In this document: one piece after another, positions 19,257 through 28,286 of the stretch
Numbering within the stretch: position 1 is the first letter of the stretch
Layout of the letters: each line of letters begins with the position of its first letter
NCBI RefSeq assembly: GCF_009734425.1
Contig: NZ_CP046455.1
Coordinates: 1,240,001 to 1,304,000, forward strand
Direction: 5' to 3'
From: Corynebacterium occultum
GTDB lineage: Bacteria > Actinomycetota > Actinomycetes > Mycobacteriales > Mycobacteriaceae
Length of the DNA: 64,000 bases
Notes under the pieces: model-generated
Database searches by the model: none
Told to the model about the DNA's origin: nothing
Seen by the model: the letters and a program-made list of their open reading frames with translations, nothing else
Translations under genes and position numbers: made by a program

Positions 19257-20750
19257 ATGAGCAACAACTATGTGGTCGGCGATGCCGGCCTGATCAGCCT
19301 GAGCGCAGCCGAGCTGGCCCAGAAGATCCACTCCCGTGAGATCACCTCCCGGGAAGTTGTCCAGGCCCACCTGGACCGCATCGCCGAGACCGAGGACAAG
19401 CTCCACTCCTTCCTGCATGTTGGTGCGGAAGAAGCGCTGGCCACCGCAGATGCCGTGGACAAGGCACTGGACGCCGGCGAAGCCCCTGCTTCCGCGCTGG
19501 CCGGTGTACCGCTGGCGCTGAAGGATGTCTTCACCACCACCGATGCGCCGACCACCGCCGCCTCGAAGATGCTCGAAGGCTGGATCAGCCCCTACGACGC
19601 CACCGTCACCGCCAAACTGCGTGCGGCCGGCATCCCGATCCTGGGCAAGACCAACCTGGATGAGTTCGCGATGGGTTCCTCCACCGAAAACTCCGCTTTC
19701 GGCCCCACCCACAACCCCTATAACCTGGAGCTCACCGCCGGTGGTTCCGGTGGTGGCGGTGCCGCGGCACTGATCTCCGGGCAGGCCCCGCTGGGCATCG
19801 GCTCCGACACCGGTGGCTCCATCCGCCAGCCCGCCGCCCTGACCAACACCGTTGGCGTGAAGCCCACCTACGGCACCGTCTCCCGCTACGGCATGATCGC
19901 CAGCGCCTCATCCCTGGACCAGGGCGGCCCCATCGCCCGCACCGTCCTGGATGCGGCCCTGTTGCACGAGATCATCGCCGGGCATGATGACTTCGATGCC
20001 ACCAGCGTGAACAAGCCGGTCGCCCCGGTTGTCGAGGCCGCTCGTGAGGGCGCCACAGGCGACCTCAAGGGTGTGAAGGTCGGTGTGGTCAAGCAGTTCA
20101 ACCGTGACGGCATCCAGCCGGGCGTGCTCGAGAACTTCGAGGCCGCCGTGGCACAGCTGAAGTCCCAGGGCGCTGAGGTCATCGAGGTTGACTGCCCCCA
20201 CTTCGATGAGGCACTCTCCGCCTACTACCTCATCCTGGCCTGTGAGGTTTCCTCCAACATGGCCCGCTTCGACGGCATGCGCTACGGCATGCGCGTCGGC
20301 GATGACGGCACCCGCTCCGCCGATGATGTCATGGCGCTCTCCCGTGCCGAGGGGTTGGGCGCAGAGGTCAAGCGACGCATCATCCTGGGCACCTATGCCC
20401 TCTCGGTCGGCTACTACGATGCCTACTACCTGCAGGCACAGCGTGTTCGTACCCTCATCGCACAGGACTTTGCCAAGGCTTATGAGCAGGTCGACGTCCT
20501 GATCTCTCCGGCCACCCCGACCACCGCCTTCAAACTGGGCGAGAAGGTCGATGATCCGCTGGCGATGTACAACTTCGACCTCTTCACCCTGCCGCTGAAC
20601 CTGGCCGGTCTCTGCGGCATGACCGTGCCCTCCGGTTTCGCCGCCGACACTGAGCTGCCGGTCGGTCTGCAGATCATGGCACCGGCATTCCAGGATGACC
20701 GCTTGTACAAGGTGGGCGCCGCATTCGAAGCTGCTCGCAAGAAGGCTTAA
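19257..20750 (+). CDS. gatA: aspartyl/glutamyl-tRNA amidotransferase subunit A
   Basis: 497 codons, normal size. This is the amidase subunit of GatCAB, which releases ammonia from glutamine. The amidase signature is intact: catalytic Lys in [10 protein letters not shown] (~residue 84), [19 protein letters not shown] with the cis-Ser, and nucleophile Ser in [12 protein letters not shown] (~residue 184). GatB is located separately at 35099. A strong terminator follows at 20784. Confidence 0.97.
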   Translation: MSNNYVVGDAGLISLSAAELAQKIHSREITSREVVQAHLDRIAETEDKLHSFLHVGAEEALATADAVDKALDAGEAPASALAGVPLALKDVFTTTDAPTTAASKMLEGWISPYDATVTAKLRAAGIPILGKTNLDEFAMGSSTENSAFGPTHNPYNLELTAGGSGGGGAAALISGQAPLGIGSDTGGSIRQPAALTNTVGVKPTYGTVSRYGMIASASSLDQGGPIARTVLDAALLHEIIAGHDDFDATSVNKPVAPVVEAAREGATGDLKGVKVGVVKQFNRDGIQPGVLENFEAAVAQLKSQGAEVIEVDCPHFDEALSAYYLILACEVSSNMARFDGMRYGMRVGDDGTRSADDVMALSRAEGLGAEVKRRIILGTYALSVGYYDAYYLQAQRVRTLIAQDFAKAYEQVDVLISPATPTTAFKLGEKVDDPLAMYNFDLFTLPLNLAGLCGMTVPSGFAADTELPVGLQIMAPAFQDDRLYKVGAAFEAARKKA

Positions 20751-20783
20751 GTTTCCGCCTCAGGGTTGTGGCTCTGAGGTTTG

Positions 20784-20843
20784 AGGACCTGTGTTCCCCG
20801 GGGAGAGATGATTCTCCCCCAGGGGAGACACAGGTCCTTTTTG
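20784..20843 (+). terminator. intrinsic terminator after gatCA
   Basis: AGGACCTGTG (20784-20793) pairs with CACAGGTCCT (20829-20838), with additional pairing of CCCC/GGGG inside, followed by TTTTT. Between it and the next gene (20844-21131) I see a promoter-sized gap and no gene. Confidence 0.9.
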
Positions 20844-21131
20844 GTTGAAAGGGCAGAAGCGTGGACGCTCCCCCCCTGCAGGGAAAGTGTCGGTAAAAAT
20901 CCCCTCCCCTGAGTGCAAGGGGTAGGTCTTTTCACCCCCGGTAGATCCTTTCCTTCCTCAGTTCCCGGCCTGATGGGAAAGGCATAGCCACAGCTCAAAG
21001 GGTTAAAAAGCAAAATGAAAAATCCCTCATCTGCGTTTAATGGTGGCATCATCGTGGACTGGTTAATTGGTTATCAGCAGCCCGGGACATTCCCGCCCCA
21101 GGCGATATCCGACCCAGCAGAAGGAACCCCC

Positions 21132-22262
21132 ATGACCGCCGTCATCGAACCCACCCTCACTGACACCACCCTGAACAGCTCCGCAGCCTGCGGCCCCCGT
21201 GAGCTTCTTCCCCTGCCTTCCCGCATCCAGGCCTCCTACACCACCCGTTTCGTCGCTGAGGCTCTGAAGCGGGGCGAGAACTTCCAGCTCCTGCGGGGTG
21301 CGGATGTCACCCCGCAGGTCGGTGATGTGGTGCTGGCCCGGGTCGTGGGCATCAATAACCACAAGCGGGTGGAGACCCCGGATTCCCGTAAGGCCATCCT
21401 CTTCGAGGGTGCGGTGCTCATGCTGGCCTATGGCCACCGCTATGCCGCCGACCAGTTCCTGGCCCATGTGCCCGACAACCTGGACAGCTGCCACCTCGTG
21501 GCTGCGGGTGGCATCGCCGGTCAGGTCACCGAGCGCCATGCCAAGATCGGCGCCCCCACCGTCATTGAGCCGCTGGGCCTGCTGACCGGTGATGGGGGCG
21601 TGGTCAATCTCCGGGATTTCGCGGCCTACCGAAATGACACCCCGGTCTCCCTCCCGGCGCGTACGGCTCGCCCCGAGGTGATTGCGGTGCTGGGTACCTC
21701 CATGAATTCGGGTAAGTCCACCACCATGGCCTGCCTGGCGAATGGGCTGATGAAGTCAGGGCTGCGGGTGGCATCGGGCAAGATCACCGGCACCGGGGCA
21801 GGCAATGATCGCATGATCTACCATGATGCGGGTTCTGCCGAGGTCGTGGATTTCACTGATTATGGTTACCCCACCACCTTCAAGATGGACATGGCCGCCA
21901 TCCGGGATCTGACCATCAACATGGTGGTTGATCTGACCGCGAAGAATGTGGATGTGATCCTGGTGGAGATCGCTGACGGCATCTACCAGACCGAGACCTA
22001 CCAGCTGTTGCGGGATGAGAATTTCCAGGCGGTGGTGGATCAGGTGGTTTTCTCTGCCACCGATGCTCTGGGGGCGCGTACCGGGGTGCAGGAGCTGCTG
22101 TCCGCCGGGCTGCCGGTTGCTGCCGCTTCGGGTGTGATGACCAGTTCACCGCTGGCCGCGAATGAGGCGGGCATGGTGTTGGCTGAGTTCGGTGTCCCGG
22201 TGGTGGGCACCTATCAGCTCAAGGATGCCGCCATCGCCTGCAATCTGCTGGCCCGTAGCTAG
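21132..22262 (+). CDS. P-loop NTPase, DUF1611-like
   Basis: 376 codons from the ATG at 21132, preceded by AAGGAA; an in-frame ATG 117 bases upstream lacks a ribosome-binding site. The N-terminal ~175 residues form an OB-like or Rossmann-like part (VGDVVLARVVGINNHKRVET). The C-terminal part has Walker A GTSMNSGKST (~residue 187) and a Walker B-like VDVILVEIADG. The motif GTSMNSGK is typical of DUF1611-type proteins, some of which act in D-amino acid or dipeptide metabolism. The substrate here is unknown. It is followed 8 bases later by the ABC gene, a likely two-gene operon. Confidence 0.65.
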   Translation: MTAVIEPTLTDTTLNSSAACGPRELLPLPSRIQASYTTRFVAEALKRGENFQLLRGADVTPQVGDVVLARVVGINNHKRVETPDSRKAILFEGAVLMLAYGHRYAADQFLAHVPDNLDSCHLVAAGGIAGQVTERHAKIGAPTVIEPLGLLTGDGGVVNLRDFAAYRNDTPVSLPARTARPEVIAVLGTSMNSGKSTTMACLANGLMKSGLRVASGKITGTGAGNDRMIYHDAGSAEVVDFTDYGYPTTFKMDMAAIRDLTINMVVDLTAKNVDVILVEIADGIYQTETYQLLRDENFQAVVDQVVFSATDALGARTGVQELLSAGLPVAAASGVMTSSPLAANEAGMVLAEFGVPVVGTYQLKDAAIACNLLARS

Positions 22263-22270
22263 GCGCGGAG

Positions 22271-24034
22271 GTGAGCTCCTTGACCTTGCTGCTCAACCGT
22301 GGCCACGCCGCTGACCCTGACACCCCCGGGATGCCTGCGGTGTGGGAGGGTCGCCGTCGTACCCTGTTGCTGACTCTGCTGGTGCTCAGTGTGGTGCAGG
22401 CGGTGTTGGCGTTGACCATGACTTTCAGTGTGGATCAGTTGCTTGAGGCTGCTGAGTTGGGTCGGGCCGCGGTGTTTTCCGGGCATTGGCAGCAGCTGGT
22501 TGCGCTGGTGGGTTCGGTCTTGGGTATTGGTCTGGCCCGGTGGCTGGAGCGGGTGGTGGCGGAGGATCTCGGCCAGGACTATGTCTTTGAGCAGCGGCAT
22601 CGTCTGGTCACCTCGGCCCTGGGTGGGAATCGGGAGGGGCGTTCCCTGGGTGTGATCGTGACCCGTGCTTCCAATGACCTCACGGCCATCCGGAATTGGA
22701 TTGCGTTGGGTATCGTGCCGCTGCTCACCGCTGTCCCGATGATTCTGATTGTGCTGCTGGTGTTGTCCGTGCAGAACTGGGCGGTCGCGGTGGCGGTGAG
22801 CATTCCGATTATGTTGATGGTGGTGGTGTTGCCGGGGATGGCGCAGGTGGCGCATACCCGGGCGCGGAAGTTGCGTCGTCACCGTGGCCGGATGTCCGCC
22901 CGAATCGCTGATCTGGTGCGGGCGGGGGAGTCGGTCCAGGCGGCCGGGGCGATCCAGCGTGAACTCAAGGCGGTGGACCGTGATTCCATCAGGGTGGTTG
23001 ATGCTGCGGTGGAGCGGGCGGCCATCAATGGCCTGATCCGTGCCCTGACGGTCACGGCGGCGTCCCTGGCAACGGTTGCGGTCGTGGTCGTCGCGGCGAT
23101 GGGTCTGGTGAGCACGGCTGGGGTGGCGTCGATCATGACCCTGTTGGGCATCCTGGCCACCCCGTTGGGGGATCTGGGGCGGGTGGTGGAGTATCGCCAG
23201 AACTATAAGGCGGCGCGTCGCATCCTGGCCCCGATGCTGTCCGAGGCTGAGGAGATCAAGCAGGTGGAGAAGGCCCGGGAGAAGAAGTACCGGAAGCTGC
23301 GGGAGGAGCAGTTCGACCCGGCGGCAGGGCTTAGGATCCGGCATCTGGTGGTCAATGGTCGGGTACTGCCGGAGCTGGTGGCCAAACCGGGGGAGCGGAT
23401 TCAGCTGAGTTCGGGTGATCCGGGGCAGATCCGGCGCACCGTGCAGAATCTGATGACGGCGAAGTCCTCCGCCCCCTTCGACACCGAGTTGGCGGAACCT
23501 GAAATTGAGATCTCCGGGGTGGATGTGGGTAATGCGCCGGGGAAGGTGCGCCGTGATCTGCTGGGTTTCGCCTCGGTGCACATCCCCCTGGAACGCGGCA
23601 GCGTCCGCCGCCTGGTGTCACTCCGGATCCCGGATGCCTCCGATGAGGAGGTCCGGGAAGTGCTGGAGCGGGTCGGGTTGAAGGGGCGGATTGAACGCGG
23701 TGTGAAGGGGATGGAGCTGAAACTGAAGAACGGGGGCCAGCCACTGACCCCGGCTGAGGTGATGCGGCTGAAGTTGGCGCGCGCCCTGCTGCGCCGCCCG
23801 GCAGTGCTGCTGCTCGAGGGTGTTGACAGTGCCCTGGACGTGGCCGGGGTGGAGCTGTTGCGGGGGATCATCCGGGATTATCCCGGGGTGGTGCTCTTCT
23901 CCTCCCATGATCCCGGGCATCTGGCGGGTCAGTTCCGGGAGTGGGGTCTGGATGGTCCGGCGCTGCTGCCGGAACATTTCCACCGGGAGTGGGGTTCCGC
24001 TGCCGCTGATGCCATGAACGAGGAAGAGGGATAG
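22271..24034 (+). CDS. ABC-exporter-like protein with degenerate ATPase
   Basis: 587 codons from a GTG; a TTG at 22280 is better placed after GGAGGTGAGCTCC and would give 584. Residues ~28-300 look like an exporter membrane domain with about six helices (LLLTLLVLSVVQAVLALTM, LATVAVVVVAAMGLVSTAG). The C-terminal ~230 residues occupy the ATPase position, but Walker A is replaced by LSSGDPGQIRRTV and the LSGGQ signature by NGGQPLTPAEV. Walker B survives partly (AVLLLEGVDSALD), as does the switch His (SSHDPGH). ATP hydrolysis is therefore doubtful. It may pair with the P-loop protein upstream. Confidence 0.75.
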   Translation: MSSLTLLLNRGHAADPDTPGMPAVWEGRRRTLLLTLLVLSVVQAVLALTMTFSVDQLLEAAELGRAAVFSGHWQQLVALVGSVLGIGLARWLERVVAEDLGQDYVFEQRHRLVTSALGGNREGRSLGVIVTRASNDLTAIRNWIALGIVPLLTAVPMILIVLLVLSVQNWAVAVAVSIPIMLMVVVLPGMAQVAHTRARKLRRHRGRMSARIADLVRAGESVQAAGAIQRELKAVDRDSIRVVDAAVERAAINGLIRALTVTAASLATVAVVVVAAMGLVSTAGVASIMTLLGILATPLGDLGRVVEYRQNYKAARRILAPMLSEAEEIKQVEKAREKKYRKLREEQFDPAAGLRIRHLVVNGRVLPELVAKPGERIQLSSGDPGQIRRTVQNLMTAKSSAPFDTELAEPEIEISGVDVGNAPGKVRRDLLGFASVHIPLERGSVRRLVSLRIPDASDEEVREVLERVGLKGRIERGVKGMELKLKNGGQPLTPAEVMRLKLARALLRRPAVLLLEGVDSALDVAGVELLRGIIRDYPGVVLFSSHDPGHLAGQFREWGLDGPALLPEHFHREWGSAAADAMNEEEG

Positions 24035-24073
24035 GGGCAGGGGGATTCCTCAGTTCCTTTCACGATATATCTT

Positions 24074-24092
24074 AATAGGGTAGCCTTAGTAA
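24074..24092 (+). promoter_or_regulatory. DtxR-type iron box
   Basis: AATAGGGTAGCCTTAGTAA matches most of the 19-bp DtxR consensus, including the TAGGnTAGCCT core. It ends 13 bases before the siderophore-interacting gene, so DtxR-Fe would block its transcription in iron-replete cells. Confidence 0.75.
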
Positions 24093-24105
24093 AGGACTTA
24101 TCCTT

Positions 24106-24996
24106 ATGGCCAGACGAAAATCCCGGAAAGAGGCACATTCCTTCATGACCACTCCTGAGAAGAAGCGCAAGCCCCGTACCGCCACTGAAGCGACCGTCAC
24201 CGCAGTCCGTCGACTGACCCCGGATCTCGTCCGGATCAGCTTTGACAGCCCCGGCATCAAGGGCCGGGAACTGCCCTTCACCGACCATTACCTCAAGCTG
24301 CTCTTCGTCCCCGAGGAAGCGGACTACTCCTGGCCCTATAACCTGGCTGAGATCAAGGAGAGCCTGCCGCGGAACCTGCACCCGGTCACCCGCACCTACA
24401 CCTTCCGCCACGTGGACACCGCAGCCGGCACCTTCGAGGTGGACTTCGTCACCCACGGTGATGAGGGGCTGGCCGGCCCCTGGGCCAAGCACGCCAAGGA
24501 GGGGGATGTCATCGCCTTCCTGGGCCCCGGTGGTGCCTGGGGTCCGGAGGACACCTATGAGCACTTCGTCCTGGTTGGAGATGAGTCCGCCGCCCCGGCG
24601 ATCGCCCGCGCCCTGGAGGAACTCCCCGCAGGTGCCACCGCCGCAGCTTATATTGAGGTGGCGGATGAACACTCCCACTTCGAGATGCCTGAGGCCGCCG
24701 GCGTGGAACTGACCTGGGTGCACCGCGATGGTGCCACCCACGGTCATCAGCTCTCTGAGGTGGTCCGCGGAGCCGGCATCCCCACCCAACGCACCGCCTG
24801 GTTCGTGCACGGCGTGGCCGAGATGCTCAAGGAGATGCGCCGCTTCCTCTTCTTCGACAATGAGGTGGCCAAAGAAGATGTCTCCATCTCCGGCTATTGG
24901 CGGATCGGCATGACCGAGGACCAGTGGCAGGCCTCAAAGCAGGACTTCAACGCCGAGATCGAGGCCGCCGAAGAACAGCTGGCCGCCCAGCACTGA
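24106..24996 (+). CDS. siderophore-interacting protein (ferric reductase, ViuB-like)
   Basis: 296 codons from the ATG at 24106 (AAAGGA 10 bases before); an internal ATG at 24145 is the alternative. FAD-binding features are HPVTRTYTFRHVD (R-x-Y-T/S pattern), and AKEGDVIAFLGPGGAWG. The NAD-binding part has FVLVGDESAAPAIARALEELP, and the family C-terminal GYWRIGMTEDQW. The protein reduces ferric siderophores in the cytoplasm to release iron. The DtxR box just upstream fits this role. Confidence 0.9.
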   Translation: MARRKSRKEAHSFMTTPEKKRKPRTATEATVTAVRRLTPDLVRISFDSPGIKGRELPFTDHYLKLLFVPEEADYSWPYNLAEIKESLPRNLHPVTRTYTFRHVDTAAGTFEVDFVTHGDEGLAGPWAKHAKEGDVIAFLGPGGAWGPEDTYEHFVLVGDESAAPAIARALEELPAGATAAAYIEVADEHSHFEMPEAAGVELTWVHRDGATHGHQLSEVVRGAGIPTQRTAWFVHGVAEMLKEMRRFLFFDNEVAKEDVSISGYWRIGMTEDQWQASKQDFNAEIEAAEEQLAAQH

Positions 24997-25008
24997 CACA
25001 CCTGACCC

Positions 25009-27201
25009 TCAGGCCTCCCAGCCGGCGAAACGCGCCTCCAACCGGAGGGGCGCTTCCAGCAGCAGCTTTTCCGGCAGCGGGACCCGCCAGGCACCAGACC
25101 CCACCAGGTCAATGCCCAGGGCACGGGCACGGGTCGAACTGAAGGTGGCCACCTGCTGCTCACCCACCCGGAGATGGGCGTAACCACCGAGGGCACAGAG
25201 TCGCACCACCAGCTCCCCCCACCCCTCCGGGCGGAGCAACGGTGCCTGCAGTTCAAGGATGATCCGGGCCCCGCTGCGGACCGCGGCAGAAAAACCCCCT
25301 ACCTCCACCCGCACCCGCGGATCCTGCCGGAAGAGCTCAGGAACTTCCCCGTTGCTCAGAATCTGAACATCAACAACACCCAGCCAGGAGGAGAGGCAGG
25401 CTTCCCAGACCCCGGGTGCGGCCTCGCCCACATCCCCGGGGATCAGCACACAGAGATCAGGGACATCGAAGATCGTCGCGCCGGGCCGGGCCATGGGGTG
25501 GGTGATTCTCGGGGCCAGCGCCATGCTCTCAAGATTCTTCTCCGTGATGGCGGCAACCGGGTCCGTGATCCGGGCACCCCAGTCCGGATCCTCGTGGTGG
25601 GCACGTGCGGCTGGCTCATGACGGAAGATCGCGCCCTGTTGCCAGAGACGCCAGCCAAATTCCCAGTCTTCACCGCCATAGCCGACCATCTCGGCCTCAA
25701 AACCACCGCTGCTCTCAAAAAGCTCCTGGGAGCAGGTCAGCACCGCGGAGATGATGAAACGCCAGCTGCGCTCATCTGAGCGTTCCAGGTTTGCCGTCTC
25801 CACCCAGGCCTGGTGCAGCCACTCTGCCTCCCGGCCCTGGTGGAGGCGACGGCCGACCACCACGCAACGTGGGTCTGCCGTGACCCAGGAGGTGGCGGCC
25901 CGGAGGTAACCAGCCTCTGGGACGGTGTCCCCGTCGAGGAAGGCCAGAATCTCCTGGGTGGCGTGGGCCGCCCCGAGGTTGCGGGCCGCTGCGGCCCGGA
26001 ACCCGAGATCGGCCTGGCGCACCACCTTCAGTGGGTGGGAGCAGTGGGGTTCCGGCGCAATGGTGGAGCCGTCATCGGCGATGATCACCTCGATGTGGCC
26101 GGGGAAATCCTGCCGGGAGACACCGTCCAGCACGGCCTGCAGATTGGCGGGGTCATTGTAGTAGGGGATGATGACGCTGACTCCCGGCGCGGTGCCCGGG
26201 TTCAGGGTGCGGTGGTCATTGTCCACCAGGGCGGGGGAGAGGTGACTGGCCCAGGCGGCCTGCCAGGCGCGTGTCACCTCCGGCCAGTACCAGGTGGTGC
26301 CGGTGTGCACCGTCTCGGCGAAGTCGGGTTCGGCCATGGCCCGTTGGATTTCCTCCCCCCACCTGCCGGGACTGACCAGCCTGATCTGTTCCGGCCAGCC
26401 CTCAGCCAGCTCCCGCGGGTAGCGGCCGTCACTGACCAGGACCTTGCGGCCCGCGGCGAGCCAGCGCATCAGGGAACCAGATGCCGAGAAATGGCGGTGG
26501 GCGCAGACCGGTACCCGGATCCGTGACATCTGTTCCCAGAGTTCCTGCTCCGCCAGGTAGCCACTGACGGTGAAGCCCACCCCGAGTTCTTCGGCCTGGG
26601 TGGAGAGATCTGCCACCAGATCCTCATGTCCTTCGGAGGGTCGCCCCAGGGCCCGGATCTTGAATCCGGTACCGGTGAGGGCGGTGACGATATCGCTGTG
26701 TCCTTTACCGGGGTAGAGGAAGCCGATGATTCCCACGGTTTCCTCATCCGGGGTCCGGTTACCCAGCTCCGGGGCCTCAGGCAGTGGCAGGGGAATGATC
26801 TCCAGGTTCGCCGGCAGGGTTCCTTCCCCGGTGCGGAAGAATTCCGCCTCGTGGCGGGAATTGGCCACCACCAGGTCAGCGGCGGCGGTGAGGCGCTGGT
26901 AGGCGCTGGTACGGCGGGCAAAACGCGCGGCCCCCTCGGCTTCCTGGGGGATGTCGTGGAAGGAGACACTCAGTCGTCGGCCCCGGCTAAGATCCAGCAC
27001 CCGTTCCACCGCTGCGTCCGAGTCGGGGCCGAAGAGATGGTCGGTGAAGGTCACCTGGAGCGGTCCAGGTGGCAGCTCCTCGGGGGTGGTGTGCTTATCG
27101 ACGGGGAAGAACACCCCGCCACTGTGGTGGTGCAGGAGGCGGGCATATTCACTGACCCCGTGCTCAGGTGGGCCGGCGATGAGATGGATCAGGGCACTCA
27201 T
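25009..27201 (-). CDS. two-domain glycosyltransferase (GT4-like + GT2)
   Basis: 730 codons. The N-terminal ~330 residues resemble a GT-B/GT4 enzyme (PLPEAPELG region, then IIGFLYPGKGHSDIV). The second part, from ~340, is a GT-A/GT2 domain with GVSVIIPYYNDP, the nucleotide-binding VIIADDGST, and the metal-binding FLDGDTVPE (D-x-D). It ends with an extra domain of ~130 residues. Two active sites could add two sugars in sequence. It overlaps the WcbI-like stop by ATGA. The genes on either side suggest a surface polysaccharide or glycoconjugate; the acceptor is unknown. Confidence 0.8.
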   Translation of the reverse strand: MSALIHLIAGPPEHGVSEYARLLHHHSGGVFFPVDKHTTPEELPPGPLQVTFTDHLFGPDSDAAVERVLDLSRGRRLSVSFHDIPQEAEGAARFARRTSAYQRLTAAADLVVANSRHEAEFFRTGEGTLPANLEIIPLPLPEAPELGNRTPDEETVGIIGFLYPGKGHSDIVTALTGTGFKIRALGRPSEGHEDLVADLSTQAEELGVGFTVSGYLAEQELWEQMSRIRVPVCAHRHFSASGSLMRWLAAGRKVLVSDGRYPRELAEGWPEQIRLVSPGRWGEEIQRAMAEPDFAETVHTGTTWYWPEVTRAWQAAWASHLSPALVDNDHRTLNPGTAPGVSVIIPYYNDPANLQAVLDGVSRQDFPGHIEVIIADDGSTIAPEPHCSHPLKVVRQADLGFRAAAARNLGAAHATQEILAFLDGDTVPEAGYLRAATSWVTADPRCVVVGRRLHQGREAEWLHQAWVETANLERSDERSWRFIISAVLTCSQELFESSGGFEAEMVGYGGEDWEFGWRLWQQGAIFRHEPAARAHHEDPDWGARITDPVAAITEKNLESMALAPRITHPMARPGATIFDVPDLCVLIPGDVGEAAPGVWEACLSSWLGVVDVQILSNGEVPELFRQDPRVRVEVGGFSAAVRSGARIILELQAPLLRPEGWGELVVRLCALGGYAHLRVGEQQVATFSSTRARALGIDLVGSGAWRVPLPEKLLLEAPLRLEARFAGWEA

Positions 27202-28142
27202 CCGGAACTCAGTCCCAACAGGGCGAGACGCTGGGCATGGCGTTGCATTCCGGCGGCAATGACCTCGGGATGCGCCCGGTAGAATGAGAGCTGCTCGGAA
27301 AGCAGTTGGGCCGGGTCGACCCCGGGTTGCCAGTTCTCCCGGCCTTCGGCTGCGGCAGCCACCCCCAGGGCTGCCGCGGCCTGCGCATCAACCGGTGCCT
27401 GCAGGCCGCCCAGCATCTCCCGGTCGGCAGGTGGGGTGACATCCACGTCTGAGTCAATCATTCCGGCCTCGGCCAGGGCCTGCAGCACGCGGCGCGCCAG
27501 CACCACAAGTGTGGTGTTGTCGGGGTGGTTGATGGTGTGCCAGAGGGGTGCCGTCTGCAGATGATCCGACATCACCACCGCCCCGTGTCGCTCCTCCCGG
27601 CTGCGCAGCTGCGCCACCGAAAGCTCCGCCAGGGTCCGGAGGTTCTCGGCGGAGGGGGAGGCTTCCACCAGGTGGTGGAGGCCTCGATCCGCTGCCGCCA
27701 GAATCCGCAGATCGTGATAGGGCACCACCGGTGGGTTCAGTGAGGGGTCCCGTGGGGAGCGGATGATCACCTGATAGGGCATCAACCCGTCATAGCGCAG
27801 CACCGGGTAGCGCAGGGTCAAGGAGCCCTCAGGCAGCAGGGAGCGCAATTGCTCGGTACCCACGGGCAGATCGCGGTAGTCGGCTTTGACGGGTTGGCTG
27901 ATCAGCACATCAGTCTTCGCCAGGGCGGCTTCCACGAAGGGAAGATCCGAGCTCTCCCACTCGTGGATCGGTGGGATCCGGAAACTGTCCACCTTATTAC
28001 TGCTGGCCAGCAGGATGCGCAGGGATTCCGCCTGACAGTTGCCGATCACCGCCACGGCGGGTCCATTGCCTCGGCGGCGGGGGTGCAGCTGGTAGAAGCC
28101 ACCAAAATGGTGGTGGCGGGGATCTGAAATTTTAGCCATCAC
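27198..28142 (-). CDS. WcbI-like polysaccharide biosynthesis protein
   Basis: 314 codons. The hallmark GNCQAESLR is near residue 33, followed by a long alpha/beta region with DVLISQPVKADYR and LRYPVLRYDG, all as in the WcbI family of capsule biosynthesis enzymes (known from Burkholderia). WcbI has an SGNH-like fold with coenzyme A-binding ability, so acyl transfer to sugars is the likely role. This is the first gene of the minus-strand transcript and overlaps the two-domain glycosyltransferase by ATGA. Confidence 0.75.
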   Translation of the reverse strand: MMAKISDPRHHHFGGFYQLHPRRRGNGPAVAVIGNCQAESLRILLASSNKVDSFRIPPIHEWESSDLPFVEAALAKTDVLISQPVKADYRDLPVGTEQLRSLLPEGSLTLRYPVLRYDGLMPYQVIIRSPRDPSLNPPVVPYHDLRILAAADRGLHHLVEASPSAENLRTLAELSVAQLRSREERHGAVVMSDHLQTAPLWHTINHPDNTTLVVLARRVLQALAEAGMIDSDVDVTPPADREMLGGLQAPVDAQAAAALGVAAAAEGRENWQPGVDPAQLLSEQLSFYRAHPEVIAAGMQRHAQRLALLGLSSG

Positions 28143-28208
28143 TTAAATGATAGCGATCGCAGGGATAATAGGGGCTGGGTATCATGGCTTCTGAACCTAG
28201 AGGAGTGA
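28143..28208. promoter_or_regulatory. divergent promoter region of the glycosylation cluster
   Basis: The 66 bases between the two divergent transcripts are AT-richer than the surroundings. TGGGTATCAT (28175-28184) is a fair extended -10 element for the plus strand. AGAGGAGTG at the right end is a good ribosome-binding site for the leader ORF that starts at 28209. Confidence 0.5.
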
Positions 28209-28286
28209 ATGAAACTACGAATGCGCCATCACCGGGACCCACAGGAGTCGAATGTGCTCCTGGAGCGAGAATGGGGTTGTGAATGA
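28209..28286 (+). CDS. 25-codon leader ORF coupled to the glycosyltransferase operon
   Basis: The ATG at 28209 follows AGAGGAGTGA, a better ribosome-binding site than that of the next gene. It codes for 25 residues (starts MKLRMRHHRDP, ends EREWGCE), and its TGA overlaps the next ATG as ATGA. The next gene has no clear site of its own, so its translation probably depends on this ORF. The peptide has no leucine/histidine-type codon run, so amino acid attenuation is not obvious. It could instead be a small protein in its own right. Confidence 0.55.
   Translation: MKLRMRHHRDPQESNVLLEREWGCE

Noticed and set aside
28145..28165. GCGATCGC as a special palindrome
   Set aside because: A single 8-mer in the promoter gap; not repeated nearby and expected by chance at this GC content.
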